From positions 6,199,598 through 6,263,597 of the forward strand of contig NZ_JXDL01000001.1 in assembly GCF_001590795.1 (NCBI RefSeq): a DNA stretch of 64,000 nt, read 5' to 3'. Below, in pieces: positions 25,462-34,606 of this stretch. The notes beneath the pieces were generated by a model. The model searched no databases. It saw nothing but the letters and a program-made list of their open reading frames with translations, and had not been told where the DNA came from. The DNA is from Bradyrhizobium sp. AT1 (lineage in GTDB: Bacteria > Pseudomonadota > Alphaproteobacteria > Rhizobiales > Xanthobacteraceae). Both the position numbers and the translations under genes were made by a program. Numbering within the stretch: the first letter of the stretch is position 1; the number at the start of each line of letters is the position of its first letter.

Positions 25462-25734
25462 ATGGCCACCACCGCCGCCGTCCGCGACGACGAGCCCGCG
25501 ACGAAATTTGCCAAGGACCAGCTCAAATCCATCATCGAGCGCATCGAGCGGCTGGAGGAAGAGAAGAAGGCGATCTCCGACGACATCCGGGACGTCTATG
25601 CCGAAAGCAAGGGCAACGGCTACGACGTCAAGGCGCTCCGCACCATCGTGCGCATGCGCAAGCAGGACCCGAACGAGCGCGCCGAGGCCGAGACCATTCT
25701 CGAAACCTATATGCAGGCGCTGGGGATGATCTGA
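25462..25734 (+). CDS. gapR: GapR-family (DUF2312) nucleoid-associated protein
   Basis: 90 residues from ATG 25462 (MATTAAVRDDE). It matches the DUF2312/GapR family through DQLKSIIERIERLEEEKK, DIRDVYAESKGNGYD and the basic helix TIVRMRKQD. In Caulobacter, GapR clamps overtwisted DNA ahead of replication and transcription forks and helps topoisomerases. Residues ~12-40 form the dimerising coiled coil; the basic residues around RMRKQ line the DNA tunnel. It is a single-gene unit. An upstream in-frame GTG/ATG extension to 25411 is not needed. Confidence 0.9.
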   Translation: MATTAAVRDDEPATKFAKDQLKSIIERIERLEEEKKAISDDIRDVYAESKGNGYDVKALRTIVRMRKQDPNERAEAETILETYMQALGMI

Positions 25735-25832
25735 GGCGTTGGCGCCTCAAGCCCTGCTGACGTAGCCCGGATTACGCTTTCGCTTCATCTAGGCTACAAA
25801 TTGCGCGTATTCGTTTGGGAACGGAGACGCAA

Positions 25833-26258
25833 ATGGTTGTGCCATCGCCGCCGCGTGAGGTCAGTCGCGCCTTCGGCGCTCTTCCGGCGCCGATCGGCAA
25901 GCGGCTGCTGGAGGTGCGCGACCTGATCTTCGCGGCCGCTGCGGCCGATGACGATGTCGGCAAGCTCACCGAAACCTTGAAATGGGGCGAGCCGGCCTAT
26001 CTGACGGAGGAGACCGACAGCGGCTCCACGATCCGGCTCGGACGTCTCAAGGATTCCGACCACGCCGCCATCCTGTTCAACTGCAGGACGACGTTGGTCG
26101 ATAATTTTCGCGAGCGCTTTCCCGATCAGTTCGAGTACCGGCAGACGCGGGCATTGCTGGTGCCGGTGACGGGCCGGCTGCCGAAGCAGGAGCTATCGAT
26201 CTGCCTGTCGCTGGCGCTGACTTATCATCTGGATCGGCAGGGCAGGAAGGCGCGGTAG
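25833..26258 (+). CDS. DUF1801 domain-containing protein
   Basis: 141 residues from ATG 25833, with GGAG 7 nt upstream; a TTG at 25815 is possible. The DUF1801 pattern is visible: RLLEVRDLIFAAAA, LKWGEPAYLTEE and DHAAILFNCRTTLVDNFRE. The fold is a YdhG-like small alpha/beta domain with unknown biochemical role. No partner gene is apparent: it stands between gapR and the convergent DUF882 gene. Confidence 0.82.
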   Translation: MVVPSPPREVSRAFGALPAPIGKRLLEVRDLIFAAAAADDDVGKLTETLKWGEPAYLTEETDSGSTIRLGRLKDSDHAAILFNCRTTLVDNFRERFPDQFEYRQTRALLVPVTGRLPKQELSICLSLALTYHLDRQGRKAR

Positions 26259-26289
26259 CGGAGGGGCTACGTGCCGTTTGCAGACGCTA

Positions 26290-27915
26290 TCAGCGCAGCG
26301 CCGCCGTGCGCATGACGAACGACGTCGTCTGGAGCTTCGCGGTCGCGCTGCCCGAGAAGCTGTCGCAGGACAGGCCATGCATGGGATCGTCCGCAAAACC
26401 CATCGCGATCACGGCCCGCGGCTTGACGAAATAAGCGCGCAGCGCCGCGGTATCGAGCTCGCCCATCAAGGTCACCGACATCGCGCGGCTGGCGCTCGGC
26501 GAAAGCATCACGATCTTGAGCCAGATGCTCTCGCCCTTGGCGGCGGAAAGGCGGGTCGCGGTCGCCACCATGCCGTCGGTGCTCTTGCCGACCACCGTGT
26601 TGATCTCGGTCGCCTGGGCAAGGTTGCGCGAGGCCGGGCGGGCGGATCGCGGGATCGGTGCCGAGGCCGCGACGACATTGGCGCGATCGACCGGAGAGGC
26701 GGCCGGCGCGAAAGCCAGCGCCTGAAGGGCCGAATTGGACACGCTCGCGGTGGGTTGCGAATCGGTGGCGGCGGCAAGGGCCTGGCGGGCCTTCAGCGCG
26801 GCGATTTGCGCCGGCGTCGCCTGCTGCGGGGCAGCCGAGACATCATCCCAGAAGCCGCGGGCATTGATGATGTCGGCCGGGGTTTCCGGCTTGCCGTCAA
26901 CGGATTTGCCGGTCGCCTGCTTGTCAGCCACCGGCGCGGGCTTCGGCTTGGGCGGGGCAACGAGCTGCGCATCGGCCGAGGCGAGCTGGATCGTGGCGGC
27001 CATTTGCGGCTTGGCGCGCGGCGTCGGCACCGGATCGGCCGGCTTGGCTGCGGCGACCAAGGTCGGGGCCGCCGGCTTGGCGGCCGGGGCGGGCGCGCCC
27101 TCGTCATCCTCGTCGCTGCTGCTGGCCGGAGCGGCCGACTTGCTCTTGAACAGGGCGGCAAAGAAATTCGGCTTGCTGCCGGAATCGTCGCCGCTGCCGC
27201 GCCGCTCGATCTCGGCCTTGGCAAGCTCGTAACCCTTCAGCGGCACGCCGTCGGTCGGCAGATGCACCGTCTTGCCGTCCGGGAAGACGCGGGCGAGCTG
27301 GTCATGCGTCATACGCGGCCAGTGCCGGACACTGCCGGTATCCAGATGCACGAAGGGCGATCCGGAGGTCGGATAGAAGCCGACGCCGCCGCGCTGCAGG
27401 CGCAGGCCGGCGAAACGGATCTGCTCCAGCGGCACGCCCGGAATGTAGAAGTCCATCGCATGTCCCAGCATGTGCTGGCTGGCGCGCGCCACCCCGGAGG
27501 AGCGGCGGCGGAGCATGGCGTTGGTGGCGGGGGAGCGGTAGGAGGAGATGATCTGGATCGGCTGCTTGGCGTCGACGTCGCGGTAGACGTCCCAGAGGAT
27601 GTCGAAGAGGTGACGGTCCATGACCGTCTCGTCCTGGGTGCGCCAGTCGCGCAGGAAGTGATTGAGCTGCTTCAGCGCCGCTTCGTCGTAGCGGCCCTCG
27701 CGCTTGAAGGTGACGGTCAGGTCTTCGCCGGAATGGGTGTGGTGGAAGGAGAGAGTCTTGGTTTCACTCAGCGCGGCGGCGTTATGGACCGAACCCGCGG
27801 CAGCAAGCAGCAACACGGCAGCGAGGCCGATCCGCGATCCGGCCTTCACTCCCGCATGGGACAACGACAGCACAGCGAATTGGTGTGCAAGACCAGTCAG
27901 CACGTATGAGCCCAC
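26290..27915 (-). CDS. DUF882 / YcbK-like M15-type protein with long low-complexity tail
   Basis: 541 residues. Signal peptide-like start (AGSRIGLAAVLLLAAAGSV), then the DUF882/peptidase M15 domain (~60-215): IISSYRSPATNAML, ASQHMLGHAMDFYIPGVPL and FVHLDTGSVRHW carry the His and Asp residues expected to bind zinc, as in MepM/MepK-type endopeptidases that cut peptidoglycan cross-links. Residues ~240-400 are Ala/Pro/Lys-rich and likely disordered; the C-terminal ~120 residues form another unidentified domain. Starts at GTG 27915 or GTG 27903. It neighbours an L,D-transpeptidase on the same strand, consistent with wall remodelling. Confidence 0.85.
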   Translation of the reverse strand: MGSYVLTGLAHQFAVLSLSHAGVKAGSRIGLAAVLLLAAAGSVHNAAALSETKTLSFHHTHSGEDLTVTFKREGRYDEAALKQLNHFLRDWRTQDETVMDRHLFDILWDVYRDVDAKQPIQIISSYRSPATNAMLRRRSSGVARASQHMLGHAMDFYIPGVPLEQIRFAGLRLQRGGVGFYPTSGSPFVHLDTGSVRHWPRMTHDQLARVFPDGKTVHLPTDGVPLKGYELAKAEIERRGSGDDSGSKPNFFAALFKSKSAAPASSSDEDDEGAPAPAAKPAAPTLVAAAKPADPVPTPRAKPQMAATIQLASADAQLVAPPKPKPAPVADKQATGKSVDGKPETPADIINARGFWDDVSAAPQQATPAQIAALKARQALAAATDSQPTASVSNSALQALAFAPAASPVDRANVVAASAPIPRSARPASRNLAQATEINTVVGKSTDGMVATATRLSAAKGESIWLKIVMLSPSASRAMSVTLMGELDTAALRAYFVKPRAVIAMGFADDPMHGLSCDSFSGSATAKLQTTSFVMRTAALR

Positions 27916-28114
27916 CCAGTCGACGAGCGTTCAAATGGACTCTCCCGCCAACCCCGTTAGCGCGCGAAAGAGGATGAACGCTTTATTAAAGCGAGAAGGT
28001 TAATTCGAGGTTGACCTTCCCGCCCCCAAACCAAGTCAGGATGCGACCTAACCGGTTGACTGTGGCAAAAAAACGCCCGCGGCCTGGTCCGAGGTGGACA
28101 ATGGTTAACGTTAA

Positions 28115-28141
28115 GCGGCCCCGTCCATGGGAGGGGGCCGC
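28115..28141 (-). terminator. GC-rich hairpin after the L,D-transpeptidase gene
   Basis: GCGGCCCC (28115-28122) and GGGGCCGC (28134-28141) form an 8-bp stem 32 bp past the stop on the minus strand. It has no T-run. Weak evidence for termination. Confidence 0.35.
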
Positions 28142-28172
28142 TGATTTCGTTGCAGAATTCGTCGATTCGGGC

Positions 28173-30398
28173 TTAGCGGGTGAACACCCGCTGCTGCTGG
28201 GGCCGGCGGCCGACCGGGGCCGGCGGCGGGGTCGGGGCTCCGCCTCCGAACAGCCGCTCGAAGAAGTTCGGACCGGACGAGCCGAAGCCGCCGCCATTGT
28301 TGGCCACTGCCACACCTGAGGGCAGGGTCGTCGCCGGGCGCGAATAGCTCGGCTGCGAGTGCGCGACGACGGCCTCGAGATCCTTGCCGCTCTTGTTCTT
28401 CAGGATGTTGATCATGGTCGCGTCGCGGCCATAGACGTCCTTGCGGAATTGCAGCTTGCCGGCGTCGTCCACGAAGGCGGTCTGATAGGTGATGTTGACC
28501 GGGATCGGCGTCGGGAATTTCAGGTCGATCTCGCTCTTGCCGTACATGCTGCGCACGCGCTCAGGCGTGTACTTCTCGTTCGGCATGGCGATGTTGAGCA
28601 GCACCGAGGCATATTGATCCGGATTTTGCACGCGCATGCAGCCATGGCTGAAGGCGCGGTCTTCCCTGGCGAACAGGTTCTTGTCCGGCGTGTCGTGCTG
28701 ATAGACCAGGAACTTGTTCGGGAAGTTGAAGCGGATGCGGCCGAGTGCGTTGGCTTCACCGGGCGGCTGCGAGATGTGCACCGAGCCGTCGCGATTCTGT
28801 TCGAGCTTGAGGCCCATGCGCTGGAGCACGGTCGGGTCCTGCTGCAGGGCCGGCAGGTACTCGTTGTAGACGATCGACGGCGGCACGTTCCAGGTCGGGT
28901 TGACCGTGATGTACTTCATCGTCTCGGTCAGCAGCGGAGTCGCATGCGTGCCCGGCTTGCCGGTGACGACGCGGGTGGTCCAGACCTGCTGGCCGCGCTG
29001 CATCACCTTCAGCGTGTAGTCGGGAATGTTGAGGATCACATAGGCATCGCCCAGCGACGACGCGCCGAGGTCGCGCGGCAGCCAGCGCCAGCGCTCCATG
29101 TTGACCAGCACGACGTCGATCTGCTTGTCCCGCTTCGGGGTGTTGAGCGCCTTGACCGTCTTGTCGTCGAGGATGCCGGTCGCCTTCATCTCGGCGCTGT
29201 TCTGGAACTTGCGCACGGCGTCGGCGACGGCGGCGTCATAGCGGGTGTCGCTGGGGTTCTCGGCGAGGCCGAGCTTGGCGCGCAGTTGCGGCACGCGCGG
29301 ATCTTCCACGACGATTTCGGCCTGTTTCTTGGTGGCCGGGGTATATTTCAGCGCCGGACCCTCGGCGATTTCGATCACCGGGCCGTTGCCCTGACCGCGA
29401 AGCTCCGCGAGCTTCGCCTTCAGCTCCTTGTAGAGCTTGTGCGGCGGATTGTAGCTGTCGAGCGCTGCGGAGGCGTCAGTTGCGGTCGTGACCTTGGCAA
29501 GCACCTCGTTCGGATCGACCGGATGCTCGGGATAGAGGATGTCGCCAGAGACCTGCGACCAATGCATGCGGCCGCTCTGGGCCTGGCGGGCATAGTCGAA
29601 CATGCTGGAGGTGAGCTTCAGCTCCGCATCGGCCAGCGCATCGGGCGTGGTGGCGCTGGCGAAATCCGGCACCGGATAGTCGGCGGGGTTGAGGCCGTCG
29701 GAGGCCGCGTCCTTCAGCCGCGCGATGACGCCCTTGGCCGCCGCGGTCAGGCTGCCGCCTTGGGTCCAGACCGGCGCGAAATCGCGTGCGCCATAAAACT
29801 TCTCGATCGCCGCGCGCTCGTTCTTGCGGTCGAAATAGCGCGAGGTCTTGGCGCCGATGACGTCCTTGAGCTTGTCGGCGACCGGCTGGTCGGCGGCGGG
29901 AACGTTGCTTGCGGCCTTCACCGGCTCGGTGACCGGCGCCGCTGCAGCGGCCGGCGCTGCGGGCGCAGCCGGCGTGGCAGTCGCGGTATCGGCCTTTGCA
30001 GGTTCAGATTTGGCAGGTTCAGATTTGGCGGGCTCGGTCTTTGCGGTCTCGCTCTTCGGCGCCTCGGGCGCCGGCGTGGTCGCGACGTCGGCCGGCTTGG
30101 TCTCGACCTTCTCGGCGGCTGGCGCGGGCGCAGCCTCTGCCTTCACCGGATCCTTCGCAATTTCCTTGGCGGGATCCTGCACGGTGGCGGTGGTATCGAG
30201 CTTGATGTCGGAGGCGGTCGGGGGCGGGACGTTGGCCGGCTCGGGACGCGGGATCGCGGCTTCGATCGCGAGCTCGGCAGCGCTGCTGCGCGCCTGATCC
30301 TGAGCCAGGGCCGAACTGGCCGACACCGTGAGGAAAGTTGCCGCAACCGTCATCAAGACACGGTCGAAGCCTGCACGGTGGTTCAAACAGTCACGCAT
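28173..30398 (-). CDS. YcbB-like L,D-transpeptidase with Ala/Pro-rich linker
   Basis: 741 residues. The N-terminal signal peptide (LMTVAATFLTVSASSALA) is followed by ~130 residues of Ala/Pro/Lys/Glu low-complexity sequence, including KSEPAKSEPAK repeats. A scaffold and a peptidoglycan-binding segment (DAAVADAVRKFQNSAEMKATG) come next. The YkuD catalytic domain has YNEYLPALQQDP and AFSHGCMRVQNPDQYA, with the active-site Cys in HGCMR. The enzyme makes 3-3 cross-links in periplasmic peptidoglycan. The architecture matches YcbB/LdtD. Alternative start ATG 30353 fits the signal peptide more tightly. Confidence 0.92.
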   Translation of the reverse strand: MRDCLNHRAGFDRVLMTVAATFLTVSASSALAQDQARSSAAELAIEAAIPRPEPANVPPPTASDIKLDTTATVQDPAKEIAKDPVKAEAAPAPAAEKVETKPADVATTPAPEAPKSETAKTEPAKSEPAKSEPAKADTATATPAAPAAPAAAAAPVTEPVKAASNVPAADQPVADKLKDVIGAKTSRYFDRKNERAAIEKFYGARDFAPVWTQGGSLTAAAKGVIARLKDAASDGLNPADYPVPDFASATTPDALADAELKLTSSMFDYARQAQSGRMHWSQVSGDILYPEHPVDPNEVLAKVTTATDASAALDSYNPPHKLYKELKAKLAELRGQGNGPVIEIAEGPALKYTPATKKQAEIVVEDPRVPQLRAKLGLAENPSDTRYDAAVADAVRKFQNSAEMKATGILDDKTVKALNTPKRDKQIDVVLVNMERWRWLPRDLGASSLGDAYVILNIPDYTLKVMQRGQQVWTTRVVTGKPGTHATPLLTETMKYITVNPTWNVPPSIVYNEYLPALQQDPTVLQRMGLKLEQNRDGSVHISQPPGEANALGRIRFNFPNKFLVYQHDTPDKNLFAREDRAFSHGCMRVQNPDQYASVLLNIAMPNEKYTPERVRSMYGKSEIDLKFPTPIPVNITYQTAFVDDAGKLQFRKDVYGRDATMINILKNKSGKDLEAVVAHSQPSYSRPATTLPSGVAVANNGGGFGSSGPNFFERLFGGGAPTPPPAPVGRRPQQQRVFTR

Positions 30399-30686
30399 TG
30401 TGTCGCACCCCTCGGGTGAACTGTCCCTTATGGAACAGCTTCGTTATCGCCAATTGAGCTTCGGCTAAATCGCGCCGGCCTCTCGAAAGTTGCACGCCTG
30501 CACGCAACGATTCCTACGCAGACGATATACAGGCCCCGGATTTGCAGCCAGCGCCAACCGGGACAACTCACGCCAAACTGACTTCAAGGCGGCCTCTTGG
30601 CAACGGATTGTGCGCTTGCCCCGCGCGCTTTTCCCTGTGTCTGTCACTTCCAAGTCACGGTTCAAGCCACAGTCGAATTCTGTCGT
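30399..30686. other. Intergenic region upstream of the L,D-transpeptidase
   Basis: Roughly 290 bp with no credible gene. It must hold the transpeptidase promoter (minus strand). Open frames here are Arg/Ser-rich shadows. Confidence 0.45.
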
Positions 30687-30741
30687 CATGCGAACGGCTT
30701 ACAGCCGAACTCGCAGCGCCTCGCGAACCTCCGTTCGCATG
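30687..30741 (-). terminator. Long-loop inverted repeat after the sigma-54 regulator gene
   Basis: CATGCGAACGG (30687-30697) and CCGTTCGCATG (30731-30741) are perfect 11-bp arms around 33 nt. The repeat starts 4 bp beyond the regulator's stop. Likely a 3'-end structure; the long loop and absent T-run leave room for another role. Confidence 0.45.
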
Positions 30742-30745
30742 AGGC

Positions 30746-32242
30746 TCAGTGCGTCTCCTCGCCGCTTTTCCCGCCATGTCCGGGAACCCCGGCCTCGTCG
30801 AGTTTGCGGTAGAGGGTGGACCGGCCGATTTTGAGGCGGCGGGCCACCTCGGACATCTGGCCGCGATAGTGCGAGATCGCGAAGCGGATGATCTCGTTCT
30901 CCATGTCCTCGAGAGGCCGCACATCGCCGGTCGGGGTCAGCATGGGAAGAGTTCCCGCGGCGGGGAGCGGCGCGATCGGTATATCATTACCCGATACCAT
31001 CGAGGGGGTCGCCGCCGGCTCGAGCATCAGCGGCGCGGTCGGAATCTCGGTGGCGTGATGCGGCTGCGAGGCGAGCAGGGGGAAATCATTGAGGCCGAGC
31101 TGGTCGCCGTCGCTCATCACCACGGCACGGTAGACCGCGTTCTCGAGCTGGCGGATGTTGCCGGGCCAGTCGAGCTGGGCGAGATGCGCCATGGCTTCGC
31201 CGCTGATGCCGGTGATCTGGCGGTTCTCCTCGGCGGCAAAGCGCGCCAGGAAATGCCGGAGCAGGTGCGGGATGTCCTCGCGCCGGGCCCGGAGCGAGGG
31301 GATCGTCAGCGGCAGTACGTGGAGGCGATAGAACAGGTCTTCCCGGAAGTGTCCCTGTTTCACCCGCTCCAGCAGCCGGCGATTGGTTGCCGAGACGATG
31401 CGGACGTCGACCTTGACGGGCTTGCGGCCGCCGACCGCCTCGACGGCGCCTTCCTGCAGCGCGCGCAACAGCTTGACCTGCGCGGTCAACGGCAGCTCGC
31501 TGACCTCGTCCAGAAACAGCGTGCCGCCATGGGCTTCGACGAACTTGCCCATGTGCCGTTCGGTGGCGCCGGTGAAAGCACCCTTTTCGTGACCGAACAG
31601 AATGGACTCGACGAGGTTGTCGGGGATCGCGCCGCAATTGACGGCGACGAAGGGCTTTGCCTTGCGCTCGCCGCTGCCATGGATGGCGCGCGCGAACATC
31701 TCCTTGCCGACGCCGGACTCGCCCTCGATCAGCACTGGAATGGAAGAGTTCGCCGCCTTCTGCGCGGCGCGCATCACGCCCGCCATCGCTTCGGAACGGG
31801 TGATGATGTCGGAGAAGGTCAGCCGGCCCTCGCGGCTGTGCCGGATGCGCTGCAATTCGCCCTTCAGCGCGGAGGCGTTGAGGGCATTGCGAAGCGAGAC
31901 CTGAAGCCGTTCCACTCCGACAGGCTTGACCACGAAATCGGCCGCGCCGGCGCGCATCGCCGAGATCACGTTGTCGATGCCGCCGTGGGCGGTCTGCACG
32001 ATCACGGGGACGCTGAGGCCGGCTTCGCGGATTTTCGCCAGCACACCCATACCGTCGAGGCCGGGCATCACGAGATCGAGGATGACGGCGTCGATGGCCG
32101 GTGCGTCAGGCGCGGTGAGGGCGGCGATCGCCGCGTCGCCGGAATCCACGACGACCGTCTCATAGCCGCATTTCTGCACCATGTTCTCGACCAGCCGGCG
32201 AGCTACGGCATCGTCGTCGGCGATCAAAATACTGGCAGCCAT
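30746..32242 (-). CDS. NtrC-type sigma-54 dependent response regulator
   Basis: 498 residues in three domains. Receiver: ADDDAV at the start and the phospho-acceptor Asp56 in VILDLVMPG. AAA+ sigma-54 activator (~145-385): Walker A GESGVGKE, the GAFTGA loop that contacts sigma-54 (HEKGAFTGATERHMG), Walker B TLFLDEVSELP and an arginine-rich sensor. C-terminal Fis-type helix-turn-helix: EVARRLKIGRSTLYRKL. A ~70-residue Pro-rich linker precedes the HTH. No histidine kinase is adjacent, so its input is unknown. Divergent from the oligoendopeptidase gene. Confidence 0.94.
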   Translation of the reverse strand: MAASILIADDDAVARRLVENMVQKCGYETVVVDSGDAAIAALTAPDAPAIDAVILDLVMPGLDGMGVLAKIREAGLSVPVIVQTAHGGIDNVISAMRAGAADFVVKPVGVERLQVSLRNALNASALKGELQRIRHSREGRLTFSDIITRSEAMAGVMRAAQKAANSSIPVLIEGESGVGKEMFARAIHGSGERKAKPFVAVNCGAIPDNLVESILFGHEKGAFTGATERHMGKFVEAHGGTLFLDEVSELPLTAQVKLLRALQEGAVEAVGGRKPVKVDVRIVSATNRRLLERVKQGHFREDLFYRLHVLPLTIPSLRARREDIPHLLRHFLARFAAEENRQITGISGEAMAHLAQLDWPGNIRQLENAVYRAVVMSDGDQLGLNDFPLLASQPHHATEIPTAPLMLEPAATPSMVSGNDIPIAPLPAAGTLPMLTPTGDVRPLEDMENEIIRFAISHYRGQMSEVARRLKIGRSTLYRKLDEAGVPGHGGKSGEETH

Positions 32243-32369
32243 GGTGTTCCCCGCACGCTACTACTATCTGTCTCGAATCGGGGCACTCTGGCCGAAGCCG
32301 ATTAACGCACTCTTAAACCTTGATGCCCCAGCCCGCCGTCGCGATTGTTGAACACAGGTTTCCCACACA

Positions 32370-34304
32370 ATGAATTCGCGCTCCAGATCTGCCCTGCAAA
32401 AGTCTGCCCTCCAAAAGTCTGCTCTCCGCAAGCCAGCCGCCAGCAAATCCGTCGCCAAGAAATCCGCCAAGGCAAAACCCTCCGCAAAGCCTGCGAGCAA
32501 GACCGGCAGGCTTCCGGAGTGGAACCTGGCCGATCTCTATTCCGGGATCGATGCGCCGGAAGTGGCGCGCGATCTCGAAAAGATGGATGCCGACTGTGTC
32601 GCGTTCGAGACGGACTACAAGGGCAAGCTGGCGACAGGGACAGCAAACGAAGATGGCGGAAAATGGCTCGCGGAGGCGGTGCGACGCTATGAGGCGATCG
32701 ACGATCTCGCCGGCCGCCTCGGCTCTTATGCCGGTCTCGTCCATGCCGGCGACAGCGTGGACCCCAAGATTTCAAAGTTTTACGGCGATGTCTCCGAGCG
32801 GTTGACGGGGGCGTCCACGCATCTGTTGTTCTTCGCGCTCGAGCTCAACCGCGTCGATGACGATATTTTGAACCGCGCGATGCAAGCGCCCGAGCTCGCA
32901 TACTACCGGCCGTGGATCGAAGACCTGCGCAAGGAGAAGCCGTATCAGCTCGACGACAAGCTCGAGCAGCTCTTCCTGGAAAAGGCGCAGACCGGCTATT
33001 CTGCCTTCAACCGGCTGTTCGACCAGACCATCTCCAGCCTGCGCTTCAAGGTCGGGTCCAAGGAGCTCGCGATCGAACCGACGCTCAATCTGCTGCAGGA
33101 CCGCGACGGCGCCAAGCGCAAGAGCGCAGCCGAAGCGCTGGCGAAGACGTTCAAGGCCAATGAGCGCACCTTTGCGCTGATCACCAACACGCTCGCCAAG
33201 GACAAGGACATCTCCGACCGTTGGCGCGGCTTCAAGGACGTCGCGGATTCCCGGCATCTGAACAACCGCGTCGAGCGCGAGGTGGTGGATGCGCTGGTGG
33301 CTTCCGTGCGCGCCGCCTACCCAAAGCTGTCGCATCGCTATTACGCGTTGAAGGCGAAGTGGTTCGGCAAGAAGCGGCTGGCCTATTGGGACCGCAATGC
33401 GCCGCTGCCGTTTGCAGCGACTGACGTCATCGGCTGGCCCGATGCACGCAACATGGTGCTGACCGCCTATCGCGGCTTCTCGCCTGAGATGGCCGACATC
33501 GCCGAACGGTTCTTCACCGACCGCTGGATCGATGCGCCGGTGCGGCCCGGCAAGGCGCCGGGCGCGTTCTCGCATCCGACGACGCCCTCCGCGCACCCCT
33601 ATGTGCTGATGAACTACCAGGGCAAGCCGCGCGACGTGATGACGCTCGCCCACGAACTCGGCCATGGCGTGCACCAGGTGCTGGCGGCCAAGAACGGCGC
33701 GCTGATGGCGCCGACGCCGCTGACGCTGGCCGAGACCGCGAGCGTGTTCGGGGAGATGCTGACCTTCCGCCGGCTATTGGCGCAGACCAAGAGCGCAAAG
33801 CAGCGCCAGGCGCTGCTGGCCGGCAAGGTCGAGGACATGATCAACACCGTGGTGCGGCAGATCGCGTTCTATTCGTTCGAGCGCGCGGTCCACACCGAGC
33901 GCAAGAACGGCGAGCTCACCGCGACGCGGCTCGGTGAGATCTGGCTGTCGGTGCAGGGCGAGAGCCTCGGACCGGCGATCGAGATCAAGGCAGGCTACGA
34001 GAACTACTGGATGTACATCCCGCACTTCATCCACTCGCCGTTCTACGTCTACGCCTATGCCTTCGGCGATTGCCTCGTGAACTCGCTCTATGCGGTCTAC
34101 GAGAACGCGGCCGAAGGCTTTGCCGAGCGCTATCTCGACATGCTCGCCGCCGGCGGCACCAAGCATTATTCCGAGCTGCTGCGGCCATTCGGGCTCGATG
34201 CCAAGGACCCCAAGTTCTGGGACGGCGGGCTTTCGGTCATCGCCGGGATGATCGACGAGTTGGAGGCGATGGGCCGAGGGGGCGCCTACCTGAGGCACGT
34301 GTAA
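32370..34304 (+). CDS. pepF: M3-family oligoendopeptidase (PepF-like)
   Basis: 644 residues; a cytosolic zinc peptidase cutting short peptides. The zinc site is HELGHGVHQ with the downstream Glu in TLAETASVFGEM. The family's ending YPHFIHSPFYVY-type segment is present (IPHFIHSPFYVYAYAFGD), supporting the pepF/M3B group. Residues 1-50 are an unusual basic low-complexity extension with short repeats (SALQKSALQKSALRK) that is not part of the enzyme; a later start cannot be excluded. It is divergent from the sigma-54 regulator gene across 127 bp. Confidence 0.93.
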   Translation: MNSRSRSALQKSALQKSALRKPAASKSVAKKSAKAKPSAKPASKTGRLPEWNLADLYSGIDAPEVARDLEKMDADCVAFETDYKGKLATGTANEDGGKWLAEAVRRYEAIDDLAGRLGSYAGLVHAGDSVDPKISKFYGDVSERLTGASTHLLFFALELNRVDDDILNRAMQAPELAYYRPWIEDLRKEKPYQLDDKLEQLFLEKAQTGYSAFNRLFDQTISSLRFKVGSKELAIEPTLNLLQDRDGAKRKSAAEALAKTFKANERTFALITNTLAKDKDISDRWRGFKDVADSRHLNNRVEREVVDALVASVRAAYPKLSHRYYALKAKWFGKKRLAYWDRNAPLPFAATDVIGWPDARNMVLTAYRGFSPEMADIAERFFTDRWIDAPVRPGKAPGAFSHPTTPSAHPYVLMNYQGKPRDVMTLAHELGHGVHQVLAAKNGALMAPTPLTLAETASVFGEMLTFRRLLAQTKSAKQRQALLAGKVEDMINTVVRQIAFYSFERAVHTERKNGELTATRLGEIWLSVQGESLGPAIEIKAGYENYWMYIPHFIHSPFYVYAYAFGDCLVNSLYAVYENAAEGFAERYLDMLAAGGTKHYSELLRPFGLDAKDPKFWDGGLSVIAGMIDELEAMGRGGAYLRHV

Positions 34305-34312
34305 AACATCCG

Positions 34313-34353
34313 TTGAACTGCACCTTTGGTGGTGTTATACAGATGTATAACAC
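34313..34353 (+). promoter_or_regulatory. Promoter and palindromic operator of the AbrB-Doc module
   Basis: TTGAAC (34313-34318) and TTATAC (34335-34340) with 16 nt between fit a housekeeping promoter. GTGTTATAC (34332-34340) and GTATAACAC (34345-34353) are perfect 9-bp arms with a 4-nt spacer AGAT, overlapping the -10 box. That is the expected place for antitoxin autorepression. It lies 9 bp past the pepF stop. Confidence 0.75.
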
Positions 34354-34369
34354 GCTGGAGCCGGACCCC

Positions 34370-34594
34370 ATGAAGATCGAGATCAAGAAAATCGGCAATT
34401 CCGATGGTCTGCTGCTGCCGCGCGAACTGATGCAGCGGCTCGATCTCAAGCGCGGACAGCAATTGCACATCGTGGAATTACCCGGCGGTGGTTTTCAGTT
34501 GCTGCCCTATGACCCGGATTTCGAGCGGACGATGGAAATCGCCGACGAACTGATGGACAAGTATCGCGACACGCTCGCTACGCTCGCAAAATAG
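34370..34594 (+). CDS. AbrB/MazE-type antitoxin
   Basis: 74 residues from ATG 34370. The swapped-hairpin AbrB fold is clear: IEIKKIGNSDGLLLPRELMQ, then RGQQLHIVELPGGGFQLLPY. The C-terminal helix (EIADELMDKYRDTLATLAK) would wrap the toxin. It precedes the Doc toxin by 12 bp. An in-frame ATG at 34343 lies inside the operator and is less likely. Expected role: neutralise Doc and repress the operon through the palindrome over the -10. Confidence 0.88.
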   Translation: MKIEIKKIGNSDGLLLPRELMQRLDLKRGQQLHIVELPGGGFQLLPYDPDFERTMEIADELMDKYRDTLATLAK

Positions 34595-34606
34595 CTTAGT
34601 AAGCAC

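Noticed and set aside
26278..30419. Long open frames (543 and 686 codons) antisense to the DUF882 and L,D-transpeptidase genes
   Set aside because: Both mirror real genes on the other strand and have Gly/Arg/His-rich sequence without recognisable domains.
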